Assembly: GCF_007859295.1 (NCBI RefSeq)
Contig: NZ_VOHB01000004.1
Coordinates: 96,761-160,760 of the forward strand
Direction of reading: 5' to 3'
Source of the DNA: Planococcus sp. CPCC 101016
GTDB lineage: Bacteria > Bacillota > Bacilli > Bacillales_A > Planococcaceae
Length of the DNA stretch: 64,000 nt
Each line of letters starts with the position of its first letter. The first letter of the stretch is position 1. A program made the translations under genes and the position numbers. Below are positions 1-9,154 of the stretch, piece by piece. The notes under the pieces were generated by a model, which saw only the letters and a program-made list of their open reading frames with translations, ran no database searches and was not told where the DNA came from.

Positions 1-1
1 T

Positions 2-1327
2 GGACCTGAAGATTTTTTCATCGCTATCATGACGTTCTTCGGAGCATTCGGCATTATGTTCTGGATCAACCCCAAACTGGCGCTTGTGACTTTAATCGTC
101 ATTCCGTTCCTAATCTGGCTTATCACTTTCTGTAATGTGAAGATGAACCAAGCCTGGGGCAGCATGTATGGAAAAATCGCTGATGTTAACGGCCGAGTAG
201 AAGACAGTGTGTCAGGTGCACGAGTCGTGCAGTCGTTTACGAATGAAGAATTTGAAATCGAGCGTTTTAAAACGGATAACGACCGCTTCCGTCTGGCCAA
301 AATCGTTGCTTATAAAGTGATGGCAGCGACACATTCAAGCATCTATATGATGACTCGTCTTCTGACTTTAATTGTGCTGGTTTACGGAGCATGGCTCAAT
401 TTTCAAGGTGAATTGTCTTATGGTGAACTCGTCAGCTTCGTTCTGTTCTTGAATGTACTGATCAAACCGATTGACAAAATCAGTGCATTGCTTGAACTGT
501 ATCCAAAGGGCATGGCCGGCTTCAGCCGATTCCGTGACCTGATTGACCAGGCACCAGACATCAACGACCGGAAAGGTGCGGTAGCCGTCCAGAAATTAAA
601 CGGCAATATCACCTTCGATAATGTCCATTTCGGCTATGATGACAATAAACCCGTTTTGTCAGGCATTGACTTGAAACTTCAGGACGGGGAAACCGTTGCG
701 TTCGTTGGCCCTTCAGGAGCCGGGAAAACAACTATTTGTTCATTGATTCCCCGGTTCTATGACATTCAACAGGGAAGCATCTCTATTGACGGCATGGACA
801 TCCGGGATATGACCAAGCATTCCCTGCGTTCACAGATCGGCATTGTGCAGCAGGACGTCTTCCTGTTTACGGGAACCATTCGCGAAAACATTGCATACGG
901 CAAGCGCGATGCCAGCGAAGAAGAGATTTTAGCTGCTGCTAAAAAAGCTCATCTTGAAGATTTTGTATTAAAACTGCCACAAGGCTATGACACCCAGATC
1001 GGGGAACGTGGACTGAAATTGTCCGGCGGCCAAAAACAGCGCCTTGCTATCGCTCGCATGTTCCTGAAAAACCCGCCCATCCTGATTCTGGATGAAGCTA
1101 CGTCTGCACTCGATACGCAAACAGAGCGAGTCATTCAGGAAGCATTGGCTGAACTCGCTGAAAACCGTACCACTTTGATCATCGCCCATCGTCTCGCCAC
1201 CATTCGCGATGCTGACCGCGTAATTGTAGTAACGGAAGACGGCATTGCCGAGCAAGGCGGTTACAGTGAATTGTTGGAAAGCGACGGCATTTTCGCAAAT
1301 CTCCATCGCATCCAATTCCAGCAATAA
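2..1327 (+). CDS. ABC exporter, fused permease/ATPase (5'-truncated by window edge)
   Basis: The reading frame is open from base 2, so the true start lies outside the window. The visible part holds the last membrane helices of a type-1 exporter permease domain, then a full nucleotide-binding domain: Walker A GPSGAGKTT (about 706-732), Q-loop, signature LSGGQ, Walker B ILILDEATSALD and a switch histidine in IIAHRL. The layout is that of MsbA/LmrA/YfiBC-type multidrug or lipid exporters in the cytoplasmic membrane. The substrate cannot be told from sequence. The gene ends 30 bases before a strong bidirectional terminator shared with convergent hflX. Confidence 0.9.
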   Translation, partial: GPEDFFIAIMTFFGAFGIMFWINPKLALVTLIVIPFLIWLITFCNVKMNQAWGSMYGKIADVNGRVEDSVSGARVVQSFTNEEFEIERFKTDNDRFRLAKIVAYKVMAATHSSIYMMTRLLTLIVLVYGAWLNFQGELSYGELVSFVLFLNVLIKPIDKISALLELYPKGMAGFSRFRDLIDQAPDINDRKGAVAVQKLNGNITFDNVHFGYDDNKPVLSGIDLKLQDGETVAFVGPSGAGKTTICSLIPRFYDIQQGSISIDGMDIRDMTKHSLRSQIGIVQQDVFLFTGTIRENIAYGKRDASEEEILAAAKKAHLEDFVLKLPQGYDTQIGERGLKLSGGQKQRLAIARMFLKNPPILILDEATSALDTQTERVIQEALAELAENRTTLIIAHRLATIRDADRVIVVTEDGIAEQGGYSELLESDGIFANLHRIQFQQ

Positions 1328-1356
1328 GAAAGCCTGAAGACTTCTTCAACATGCTG

Positions 1357-1391
1357 AAAAGGCACATCTCAAGTTTTGAGATGTGCCTTTT
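1357..1391. terminator. bidirectional intrinsic terminator, ABC exporter / hflX
   Basis: A 15-bp perfect stem (AAAAGGCACATCTCA with its complement) and 5-base loop lies between the two convergent stop codons, with T-rich flanks on both strands. Confidence 0.85.
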
Positions 1392-1397
1392 CCTTTT

Positions 1398-2669
1398 CTA
1401 TTTGCCGATGACAAACTCTTGATAGCGCTCGTGATCCGCATGGCTCAATTCCACTTTCAATACAGTGCCTTCCTCTTCGTATTCCGTTTCCAGAATGCTG
1501 GCATGTTCATTCAGATAAGCGACAATGTCTCCGCGATCAAAAGGAACGACCATGCGGCAAGTAACATAATCGGCAAAAATGCGTTTTTTAACGACTTCCA
1601 ACAGTTCATCTAAGCCTTGGCCTTCTTTGGCAGCCATCCATAAACCGTCTCCATTCACTACTGGGTAACGGACTCCGGCCAAATCGGATTTATTGAAGAC
1701 GTATAGCGTTGGCACATTCTCTACTCCAACTGCCCGCAGAGTTTGATTGGTCACTTCCATCATATAGCGGTGCTCTTCATTGGAAACGTCCACGACATGC
1801 AGCAACAAATCTGCGTTTCGAGCTTCCTCTAATGTAGACCGGAACGCCTTCACTAAATGATGAGGCAGTTTGCTGACAAACCCAACTGTATCTGTCAGCA
1901 AGAAGCTTTTATTGTCTTCCAGGCGAATCTGCCGGACGGATGTTTCCAATGTGGCAAACAGCATGTCCTTTTCAAATACCTGCTTCTCCTCATTCTGTCC
2001 GGTTTTAGCCAACAAGCCATTCATCACTGTCGATTTTCCAGCATTCGTATAGCCGACCAAAGACACGACAGGCATGCCTTTTTTGGTACGCTGCTTGCGC
2101 TGGGTGACACGCTGATCTTTGATATGCTCAAGCTCTTTATGAAGCTTCGAAATCTGCTCTTCAATTTTCCGGCGGTCGAGTTCAAGCTTTGTTTCTCCGG
2201 CTCCACGGTTGGCTACACCACCACTGCTGCTTCCGCCTTGACGGCCAAGCGAAGCGCGAAGGCCAATTAAGCGCGGCAGCATGTACTGAAGCTGCGCCAA
2301 TTCCACCTGTACCTGAGCTTCACGCGTTTTTGCCCGCCTTGAGAAGATGTCCAGAATCAGCATAGTCCGGTCAATAACTTTGCACTCCAGGTCTTCTTCC
2401 AAATTTCGGATTTGCGAAGGCGATAGCTCATCGTTAAAAATCACCAGATTCGCATCTGCCTCTTCGTAGAAGGTTTTAATTTCTTCTACTTTGCCGCTTC
2501 CTACATAATGGGAGGGATTGATGCGATCCAGGTTTTGTGTGACCTCCCCGACAACCTCCACATTGCAGGCTTCTGCTAAATTATGCAATTCTTCCATTCC
2601 ATATGTGAAATGAAGATCTTTTTGAAGCTGGACACCGACAATGACCGCTCTTTCTTGTAATTCATCCAT
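1398..2669 (-). CDS. hflX: HflX family ribosome-associated GTPase
   Basis: This is a 423-residue GTPase with the N-terminal HflX domain (about 1-190, including a glycine-rich GRQGGSSSGG linker and an ISKLHKELEHIKDQR coiled coil). The G domain follows: G1 GYTNAGKST at 206-214, G3 DTVGF at about 260 and G4 NKSD at about 326. HflX binds the 50S subunit and rescues or splits stalled ribosomes under heat or antibiotic stress. Length and motif order are normal. The ATG is preceded by AAGGAGG, fixing the start. The gene appears monocistronic, and no hfq is adjacent. Confidence 0.95.
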   Translation of the reverse strand: MDELQERAVIVGVQLQKDLHFTYGMEELHNLAEACNVEVVGEVTQNLDRINPSHYVGSGKVEEIKTFYEEADANLVIFNDELSPSQIRNLEEDLECKVIDRTMLILDIFSRRAKTREAQVQVELAQLQYMLPRLIGLRASLGRQGGSSSGGVANRGAGETKLELDRRKIEEQISKLHKELEHIKDQRVTQRKQRTKKGMPVVSLVGYTNAGKSTVMNGLLAKTGQNEEKQVFEKDMLFATLETSVRQIRLEDNKSFLLTDTVGFVSKLPHHLVKAFRSTLEEARNADLLLHVVDVSNEEHRYMMEVTNQTLRAVGVENVPTLYVFNKSDLAGVRYPVVNGDGLWMAAKEGQGLDELLEVVKKRIFADYVTCRMVVPFDRGDIVAYLNEHASILETEYEEEGTVLKVELSHADHERYQEFVIGK

Positions 2670-2747
2670 TTATCATGTCCTCCTTTGTCAGGAAAGGAAA
2701 ATTCCCACTCAATTCATCTATTTTACCACAGTTGTACTGCCGCTAAA

Positions 2748-3461
2748 CTATAGGAGCGGCAGCCGGTACAATCCCTGCTCAAACTCCACTTCCGTTTCCC
2801 CACCAGTAAAGTTCACTTCTTCCAGACGTTCCTGCTGCTGATTGGTTTTTCTGAATACAATGCGGCAATTGGACAAATCAAGACTTCCGCCTAGAAGCTT
2901 TCGCCATTTATCAGCAGCTTCTTCTACATCCCATACACCAAAAACGCAGGAATCGATTGAAAGCGTTTCGTTCAATGCTTGAATAGCGCCGTTAGCGCGC
3001 AACTGTTTATAGCGCTGTTCACCTGTTTCTTCCCATTCGATGAAAAATGGAAAAGGCAGCTGTGCGGATACCTCTTCTTCAATGAATAGCATTTTCCACT
3101 TGATTAACTGCCCAGCTTCAGTCCGCCGCTCTGCATTCAGAACTCCTGTGGTTTTAATTCCACGGCCTTCTAAGTCTTCGTTCGTTTTTCTGATATTTTC
3201 AGTCCGTAAACAAATCGTCCCAAAACCGATTTGGTCATGCAGCAGCAACCGTGTTAGCGGATGCTCAGCTTGAGACGCAATTTTTTCGTTTTCCACGGAC
3301 AGCCACTCAATATAACTGTCTTTCAAATAGAACAGGGCATTGTGCGTGCCCCATTTTAGATGTTGCCCTCCAACAGCTGCGTGGAATCCCTTTTTCCGCC
3401 ACTGGGCTGCCGCTTCCTTGGGGTTTTCGCCTACAAAATGAACTATATGATCTAACTCCAT
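2748..3461 (-). CDS. VOC/glyoxalase-like domain protein
   Basis: A 237-residue cytoplasmic protein opens with MELDHIVHFVG, typical of the glyoxalase-like (VOC, PF13468-type) fold, and includes the segment HLKWGTHNALFYL. The function is unknown; relatives are annotated only by fold. The start chosen is the ATG preceded by GAGGTG; a GTG twelve bases upstream is in frame but would use the ribosome site as coding sequence. It is followed by hflX about 80 bases downstream on the same strand, so co-transcription is possible. Confidence 0.75.
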   Translation of the reverse strand: MELDHIVHFVGENPKEAAAQWRKKGFHAAVGGQHLKWGTHNALFYLKDSYIEWLSVENEKIASQAEHPLTRLLLHDQIGFGTICLRTENIRKTNEDLEGRGIKTTGVLNAERRTEAGQLIKWKMLFIEEEVSAQLPFPFFIEWEETGEQRYKQLRANGAIQALNETLSIDSCVFGVWDVEEAADKWRKLLGGSLDLSNCRIVFRKTNQQQERLEEVNFTGGETEVEFEQGLYRLPLL

Positions 3462-3664
3462 AAAGCACCTCACTTTTTTTGCTATGTTATACCGTTCGCC
3501 ACTGTCTCCCTAGTTCCCTTTTTGCAAGAGCTGGGAAACCTAAAACAGGGCTTCCCATAATTATTATCAGAAAATTTGATTTTTTTACCAAAACGGGTGG
3601 TTTTTCTGCTAGTTATTCGGTAGGGTAAAACTTAAGAAAAACTTATAGAAGGTAGGGAGTCAGG

Positions 3665-5224
3665 ATGGATAGAAAATTATTTATGAATCCCGTATTTATA
3701 GTATCCGCCGCCATCATTCTTATACTTGTTGTTTTAGGGGCGGCTACGCCAGTCCAATTCGAGGAAGTAGCAGGAAGCTTATTCAGTTTCACTACCTTGA
3801 ATTTTGGCTGGTTTTACCTGCTTGCCGTCTTTGTCATTACACTCTTCCTCATCATCATCGCATTGTCCAAATACGGCGGCATCCGGCTTGGCGCCGACAC
3901 CGACCGTCCGGAATTTCCATTCTTTACATGGATCGGCATGCTATTTTCTGCCGGTTTTGGAGCTGGGCTTGTATTTTGGGGAGTAGCCGAACCAATGAGC
4001 CATTTTTTCACTACACCTTTCGGTACTGAAGCACAGACACCGGAAGCCGCAAGGATTGCCATGGGTTACTCGTTTTTCCACTGGGGTATCAGCCAATGGT
4101 CAGTCTTTGCCATCGTTGGACTCGTCATTGGATTTCTCCAGTTTCGCAAAGAGAAACCCGGCTTGGTTTCTACAGCGCTTGAACCGGTACTTGGCAAAAA
4201 GCCTTTAGTCAAACATTCCATCGATTCCCTTGCAGTTATTGCAACAGTGATGGGAATTGCTACATCTCTAGGCTTGGGTGTACTTCAAATGAACGGGGGA
4301 CTGAATGCGGTCTTCGGCATCGAAAATGCCTTTCCGATACAATTGGCAATTATTGTTGTCATGTTCATTGCCTATACCATATCTTCTTCTACCGGCTTGA
4401 AGAAAGGAATTGCATACTTAAGCAACCTGAATCTGGGTCTGGCATTGCTCCTCATGCTATTCGTCTTTATTGCAGGACCGACTGTCTTCATCATGGAAAC
4501 CTTCACTTTAGCAATGGGCGACTACGTCACCAACTTTATCTCCTATAGCCTGCGCCTCGAGCCTTATGAAGATGGGGCTTGGGTACAGGGTTGGACAATC
4601 TTTTATTGGGCCTGGTCGACTGCCTGGTCTCCATTCGTCGGTGCGTTTGTGGCACGTGTATCCAAAGGACGGACCATTCGGGAATTTGTTTTGGGGGTAT
4701 TGGTCATTCCTCCTGCCATTGCCTGCGTCTGGATTGCCGTCTTTGGAGGAACAGCACTTTGGTATGACTTAAATCAAGGCACTGGAATTGCCGAAGCAGT
4801 CAATAATGACCTGACCTCAGCATTGTTCCAAACTTTTGAAGTGCTTCCTTTGAGCACCATCATGTCAGTTCTGGCAGTCTTGCTGATTTTCACGTTCCTC
4901 GTGACTTCTGCCGACTCGGCCACTTACATTCTAGCTTCAATGACCAGCTACGGAAGCTTGAATCCACCTACAGTCTTTAAAGTTGTCTGGGGTGTGCTGA
5001 TGTCAGCAATTGCGGCAGTTCTGCTCTATGCAGGTGGATTGGGAGCTTTGCAAACTGCTTCACTTATATCAGCTCTGCCGTTCACGGTACTTCTGATATT
5101 GATGCTTTGGTCCTTTACTAAGATCATTCGTACAGAGGCACCACCTATACGAAAAGCCGAATTGCTCCGCCTGCAGGAAGAAATCAAAAAACAGAATGCT
5201 CTCCAAAAACAAAGAGATAAATAA
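3665..5224 (+). CDS. BCCT family betaine/choline/carnitine transporter
   Basis: This 519-residue, roughly 12-helix protein carries the family core: GFGAGLVFWGVAEPM in TM3/4 and the Trp-rich TM8 segment FYWAWSTAWSPFVGAF followed by VSKGRTIREF. The family takes up glycine betaine and related compatible solutes with sodium (OpuD, BetL, BetM). A hydrophilic C-terminal tail (KAELLRLQEEIKKQNALQKQRDK, about the last 25 residues) may be the osmosensing or regulatory tail seen in family members. The ATG follows AGGGAGTCAGG. The gene is monocistronic with its own terminator. The exact substrate is an inference. Confidence 0.9.
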   Translation: MDRKLFMNPVFIVSAAIILILVVLGAATPVQFEEVAGSLFSFTTLNFGWFYLLAVFVITLFLIIIALSKYGGIRLGADTDRPEFPFFTWIGMLFSAGFGAGLVFWGVAEPMSHFFTTPFGTEAQTPEAARIAMGYSFFHWGISQWSVFAIVGLVIGFLQFRKEKPGLVSTALEPVLGKKPLVKHSIDSLAVIATVMGIATSLGLGVLQMNGGLNAVFGIENAFPIQLAIIVVMFIAYTISSSTGLKKGIAYLSNLNLGLALLLMLFVFIAGPTVFIMETFTLAMGDYVTNFISYSLRLEPYEDGAWVQGWTIFYWAWSTAWSPFVGAFVARVSKGRTIREFVLGVLVIPPAIACVWIAVFGGTALWYDLNQGTGIAEAVNNDLTSALFQTFEVLPLSTIMSVLAVLLIFTFLVTSADSATYILASMTSYGSLNPPTVFKVVWGVLMSAIAAVLLYAGGLGALQTASLISALPFTVLLILMLWSFTKIIRTEAPPIRKAELLRLQEEIKKQNALQKQRDK

Positions 5225-5237
5225 CCCTGTAATCGAC

Positions 5238-5280
5238 AAAAGGCGTACAGCCCTTCAAGTGAAGGAGCTGTACGCCTTTT
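5238..5280. terminator. bidirectional terminator, BCCT gene / putP
   Basis: A 14-bp stem (AAAAGGCGTACAGC and complement) encloses an inner CTTCAAGTGAAG hairpin, between convergent stop codons. Confidence 0.85.
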
Positions 5281-5291
5281 TGATTTAAGAT

Positions 5292-6812
5292 TTATTTGTC
5301 TTCATTGATCAAACGAACTGTTTCGTCGAACTCTTTATCAATTTGCGCATCCGGTTTGTATGTTACCAGGCTAACAAGCCATGTAACAAGAAGACACAGG
5401 AAGAAACCAGGAATGATTTCATAAACACTGCCCATGAAATTGGTCATTTCAGTTGCTCCAGGATCTTCTGCTGCTGTTCCGATCAAATCCCAAAAGATGA
5501 CCGTAACAGCCCCTACAATCATTCCGGCCAAGGCGCCTTTTGAAGTTAGCTTGCGCCAGAATAAAGATAATAGAATGATTGGTCCGAAAGCCGCACCAAA
5601 TCCTGCCCATGCATAAGCGACTAATCCCAGAATGGTATTGTTTTGCTCCCAAGCAAGGTATGCAGCAATGACCGCGATAAGTGCTACAGCGATACGGCCC
5701 AAATTCACATAACCTTTAGGTGAAGATTCTTTTTTAAAAGCGATTTTGTATAGATCTTCAATCAAAGCAGATGAGCTCACCAAAAGCTGAGAAGAAATTG
5801 TACTCATAACCGCTGCCAAAACCGCTGCCAAAACAAATCCAGCGATTAATGGATGGAACAGAATCTGACTCAAGTCAAGAAAGACCGATTCAGGATCTAC
5901 TAATGTTGCTGCAGGATTTTGCTGGAAGTAAGCAATCCCGATAAGTGCAGTTGCTGTTGCTCCAAGAAGACTGAAAATCATCCAGCCCATGCCGATGCGG
6001 CGAGCGATACGGACTTCCTTCAATGTTTTAATGGCCATAAAACGGACAATGATGTGCGGCTGGCCAAAATAACCAAGCCCCCACGCTACAGCAGAAATAA
6101 CTCCAATAGTCGATGCACCGGAAACCAGGCTCAACATATTCGGATCTACTTCACGGATGCTTGCGGCGGTTTCACCAAATCCGCCTGTAGCGAAAATTCC
6201 TATTGCCGGTACAGCGATCAGAGCCGCTACCATCATGATACCTTGCACGAAATCCGTATAGCTGACGGCAAGGAACCCGCCAAATAAGGTATAGGCCACA
6301 ACTACAATCGAACCTAGAACAAGACCTAAATGATAGTCCATTCCGAACGAACTCTGGAAGAATAAACCAGAAGCCACCATTCCGGATGAAACGTAGAATG
6401 TGAAAAAGATTAAGATAATAATACCAGAAACGATTCTTAATAAACGTGATTTGTCTTTCAAGCGATTCTCCAGGAAACTCGGAATCGTAATGGAATCACT
6501 AGTAACAAATGAATATATACGCAAGCGCGGTGCTACGAAGAACCAGTTTAAAAAGGCACCAATCGTCAAACCGATCGCGATCCATACTTCAACTAATCCA
6601 CCGAGGTAAATAGCACCCGGCAAGCCCAGTAAGAGCCACCCTGACATATCCGATGCCCCGGCACTAAGAGCTGCAACTGCTGGTCCAAGCCCCCTTCCAC
6701 CAAGCATGTAGTCGGATAAATCTGCTGTCTTTCGATATGCATACCAGCCAATAAACAGCATGGCAGCAAGATAAATAGTTAAAGCAATGATTTGATATGT
6801 AGTATCTGTCAT
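5292..6812 (-). CDS. putP: sodium/proline symporter
   Basis: A 506-residue sodium:solute symporter with about 13 helices, closely matching PutP/OpuE in length and in the segments SDMSGWLLLGLPGA and LGYFGQPHIIVRFMAIK. It imports proline with sodium for nutrition or osmoprotection. The ATG follows AAGGAGGGGATAG. No proline catabolic gene is adjacent, so an osmotic (OpuE-like) role next to the BCCT transporter is at least as likely as a catabolic one. Confidence 0.93.
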   Translation of the reverse strand: MTDTTYQIIALTIYLAAMLFIGWYAYRKTADLSDYMLGGRGLGPAVAALSAGASDMSGWLLLGLPGAIYLGGLVEVWIAIGLTIGAFLNWFFVAPRLRIYSFVTSDSITIPSFLENRLKDKSRLLRIVSGIIILIFFTFYVSSGMVASGLFFQSSFGMDYHLGLVLGSIVVVAYTLFGGFLAVSYTDFVQGIMMVAALIAVPAIGIFATGGFGETAASIREVDPNMLSLVSGASTIGVISAVAWGLGYFGQPHIIVRFMAIKTLKEVRIARRIGMGWMIFSLLGATATALIGIAYFQQNPAATLVDPESVFLDLSQILFHPLIAGFVLAAVLAAVMSTISSQLLVSSSALIEDLYKIAFKKESSPKGYVNLGRIAVALIAVIAAYLAWEQNNTILGLVAYAWAGFGAAFGPIILLSLFWRKLTSKGALAGMIVGAVTVIFWDLIGTAAEDPGATEMTNFMGSVYEIIPGFFLCLLVTWLVSLVTYKPDAQIDKEFDETVRLINEDK

Positions 6813-6873
6813 TCTATCCCCTCCTTGTATAACAGTGTACCATTCTTGCTATTTATTAAAAGTCCCTTTTTCG

Positions 6874-6900
6874 GTTTTGCAATTGAACGAAGTGGGGAAA
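6874..6900 (+). promoter_or_regulatory. candidate sigma-B promoter of the YdaT-like gene
   Basis: GTTTTG, a 14-15-base spacer and GGGGAA/GGGAAA resemble the sigma-B consensus GTTTAA-N12-15-GGGTAT and lie about 25-30 bases before the start. B. subtilis ydaT is a sigma-B regulon member, which supports the reading; the match is imperfect. Confidence 0.4.
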
Positions 6901-6923
6901 AGAGTGTCAAGGAGGAGATTATT

Positions 6924-7286
6924 ATGCCATGGAGCAAAAATGATTATCCGGATTCGTTCAAGAATCTCGACAGTAATGTACGCAATAAAGCCATCGAAAT
7001 TGCCAATGCATTGCTTCGCGACGGTTACGAAGAAGGCCGTGCCATTCCTATTGCACTAGACCGCGCCAAAGAAAGTGAAAGCAGGAATGAAGAACGGCCG
7101 GTCTACGAGATCAGAAAACATGATGAAGGCTGGCAATTAAAGAAAAAAGACAGCAAGAAAGCCATCTTGATCGAGGAAACCAAAGAGAGCCTGATGGGAG
7201 AAGCCAAGCGCTACGTCAACAAAAATAATGGGGAACTCCACATTTACACCGAAGATGGTTCATTGTCGGACACGCTTTACGAGTGA
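6924..7286 (+). CDS. DUF2188 / YdaT-like stress protein
   Basis: A 120-residue soluble, highly charged protein begins MPWSKNDYPDSFKNL. The N-terminal half resembles YdaT/ChaB-like sequences (VRNKAIEIANALL..GY.EGRAIPIA). The second half resembles a DUF2188 domain (YEIRKHDEGWQLKKK). The start is set by GGAGGAG seven bases before the ATG; the frame is open further upstream without a ribosome site. A general stress role is inferred from the B. subtilis homologue and the candidate sigma-B promoter. The biochemical function is unknown. Confidence 0.8.
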   Translation: MPWSKNDYPDSFKNLDSNVRNKAIEIANALLRDGYEEGRAIPIALDRAKESESRNEERPVYEIRKHDEGWQLKKKDSKKAILIEETKESLMGEAKRYVNKNNGELHIYTEDGSLSDTLYE

Positions 7287-7296
7287 CTTTAAAACT

Positions 7297-7332
7297 GTAA
7301 AAGGCTGCTGTCATTTGACAGCAGCCTTTTAC
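7297..7332. terminator. bidirectional terminator, ydaT-like / desR
   Basis: A 17-bp perfect stem (GTAAAAGGCTGCTGTCA and complement) with a 2-base centre; it overlaps the desR stop codon. Confidence 0.85.
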
Positions 7333-7928
7333 TTGAACCAGCCTTTTTCTTTAAAACGGGAAATGGCTTCGATTCGGTTACCGACTTCCAGTTTTTCTAA
7401 AATCGTCGAAATGTAATTCCGAACGGTACCGGTGGTAATGAACAGTTCTTTAGCAATCTCTTTTGTACTCCGCCCTTCTGCGATCAGTTCCATTACCTGG
7501 CTCTCTCTTTCAGTTAAGGGATTTTCATCGGCATAGGCCAAATCCACCAATTCCGGGGCGTAAATCCGGCGTCCGTCCATTATGGTCCGAATGGAAGTAG
7601 CAAGATCTTCGCTTGGGCTGTCCTTCAGCAAATATCCACTGACTCCCGCTTTTCTAGCACGTTCAAAATAGCCCGAACGTGCAAATGTAGTGAGGATAAT
7701 AATTTTGCATGGCTGATTTTTGAGGATTTCTGCCGCATCCAATCCGCTTTTTAACGGCATTTCAATATCCATAATACAAATATCAGGCTGCAGTTTTTCG
7801 ACAAGCTCAATCGCCTCTTCTCCATTCGCCGCTTTGCCGACCACTTCCAGGTCCTCTTCCAAATCCAACAGCGAGCCCAAAGCCCCTAACATCATCCGCT
7901 GATCTTCAGCCAATACGATCCGAATCAT
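7329..7928 (-). CDS. desR: DesR-type NarL/LuxR response regulator
   Basis: A 199-residue two-component regulator. The receiver domain has D9, phosphoacceptor D54 (CIMDIEMP) and a lysine near 106; the C-terminal LuxR helix-turn-helix reads LTERESQVMELIAEGRSTKE. D54 has the same number as in B. subtilis DesR. The gene overlaps desK by four bases (ATGA) and its ribosome site AAAGGAGG lies inside desK. With desK and the upstream desaturase it forms the membrane-fluidity circuit: phosphorylated DesR activates des at low temperature. Confidence 0.93.
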   Translation of the reverse strand: MIRIVLAEDQRMMLGALGSLLDLEEDLEVVGKAANGEEAIELVEKLQPDICIMDIEMPLKSGLDAAEILKNQPCKIIILTTFARSGYFERARKAGVSGYLLKDSPSEDLATSIRTIMDGRRIYAPELVDLAYADENPLTERESQVMELIAEGRSTKEIAKELFITTGTVRNYISTILEKLEVGNRIEAISRFKEKGWFK

Positions 7929-9061
7929 TTCATCGCCTCCTTTGAACTATAAAGAATCACGTTTGGCACTCGGATATTCAATGTAGTCCCATCCATTATC
8001 TTAATATCCACCGAACCATTCACAAACTCAAGACGCTCTCGCATACCGGCCAGCCCATTTCCCTGTAAAGACGTGTTTCCTTCCGGGAATCCGTTGCCAT
8101 CATCCTGTACTTGCACCAGAATCTCTTCAGGATTTTGTTTGATCAAGATGCTGCAACGTGTCGCATCACTGTGCTTGACGACATTTGTCACTGCCTCTTT
8201 CAGGCACATGCTGAGAACATTCTCCACCAGAAGCGGCGTATTCGTTACTTGCGGTGATCCATAGAACACAAAATCGATCTCAGCGGCTTTTAAAATCTGC
8301 TGGATTCGCAGCAGCTCTTCATCTAATTTGGTGCCGCGCATATTGGAAACCAGTTCACGCACTTCCTTTAAAGCTGTTCGTGCTGTCTGTCGAACATCAT
8401 TTATTTCATTTAAGGCAGATTCAGGGTTCCGGTAAATCAATTTTCCAGCTAAATCGCTTTTCAAGCCAATTAATGATAACTTTTGGCCCAAGGTATCATG
8501 AAGATCACGCGCAATCCGTTCACGTTCTTCGATGATGATAAGTTGTGAAATGCGTTTGTTGGCGTCTTCAAGCTGGCCCTCCAACTTTTCTCGCTTGTTG
8601 CGGTTGTAGGTATTGAAAGGCAAAAGAATGACACCCAATATACTGAGCACAATAAACGGCAATTGGGATATATATAATTCACTGTGATCAAAAAATCCGA
8701 ATACTACGGCCGCAATGGTCGTTCCGATATGGAGGCCATAGATAATGAAAAAACCAACTTTATTGCGAAGGTTTCCAATGAAAAAAGCTACAAAAATAGA
8801 GAGATAGACATAGCCGAACAACAGGATCATTCCAATGTTGACGGCCATTTCGAAACTCACCCATACATAGACGAAGCCGGTTTTAGAATTGAAAGAAAGC
8901 CGGTACGCAATGAAAAAAAGCAACAGCAGCAGAATGCCGAAAATAATTTCAGGGAGCGAAGATGAGCGAAAGATAAAGAAGAAAGGCAAAATACAAAAAA
9001 TAACCCAAGCGTACAGGCTTAACCATGGGTTTTTAGGGAATATCTGATACCAACTTTGCAT
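7925..9061 (-). CDS. desK: DesK-type membrane thermosensor histidine kinase
   Basis: A 378-residue sensor with four to five N-terminal helices and no extracellular domain, then a HisKA_3 dimerisation domain with phosphoacceptor His in ERIARDLHDTLGQ, and an HATPase (EAVTNVVKHSDAT; DDGNGFP). With the start at the ATG preceded by GAGGAAG, the phospho-His falls at residue 188, the same number as B. subtilis H188. An in-frame ATG 36 bases upstream lacks a ribosome site. DesK senses membrane thickness or fluidity and acts as kinase/phosphatase on DesR. Confidence 0.93.
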   Translation of the reverse strand: MQSWYQIFPKNPWLSLYAWVIFCILPFFFIFRSSSLPEIIFGILLLLLFFIAYRLSFNSKTGFVYVWVSFEMAVNIGMILLFGYVYLSIFVAFFIGNLRNKVGFFIIYGLHIGTTIAAVVFGFFDHSELYISQLPFIVLSILGVILLPFNTYNRNKREKLEGQLEDANKRISQLIIIEERERIARDLHDTLGQKLSLIGLKSDLAGKLIYRNPESALNEINDVRQTARTALKEVRELVSNMRGTKLDEELLRIQQILKAAEIDFVFYGSPQVTNTPLLVENVLSMCLKEAVTNVVKHSDATRCSILIKQNPEEILVQVQDDGNGFPEGNTSLQGNGLAGMRERLEFVNGSVDIKIMDGTTLNIRVPNVILYSSKEAMK

Positions 9062-9116
9062 AAGGGCTTCCTCTTCCTTTCTATATGATTCAATCATAGC
9101 AAAAAATGAGCAAAAG

Positions 9117-9146
9117 AAAAAACCATTCCGTTAAGAATGGTTTTTC
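9117..9146 (-). terminator. terminator between des and desKR
   Basis: AAAACCATTC / GAATGGTTTT stem with a T-rich tail on the minus strand, directly after the des stop codon. It would cut transcription between des and desK, leaving desKR at a lower read-through level than des. Confidence 0.75.
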
Positions 9147-9154
9147 TGTTTGTT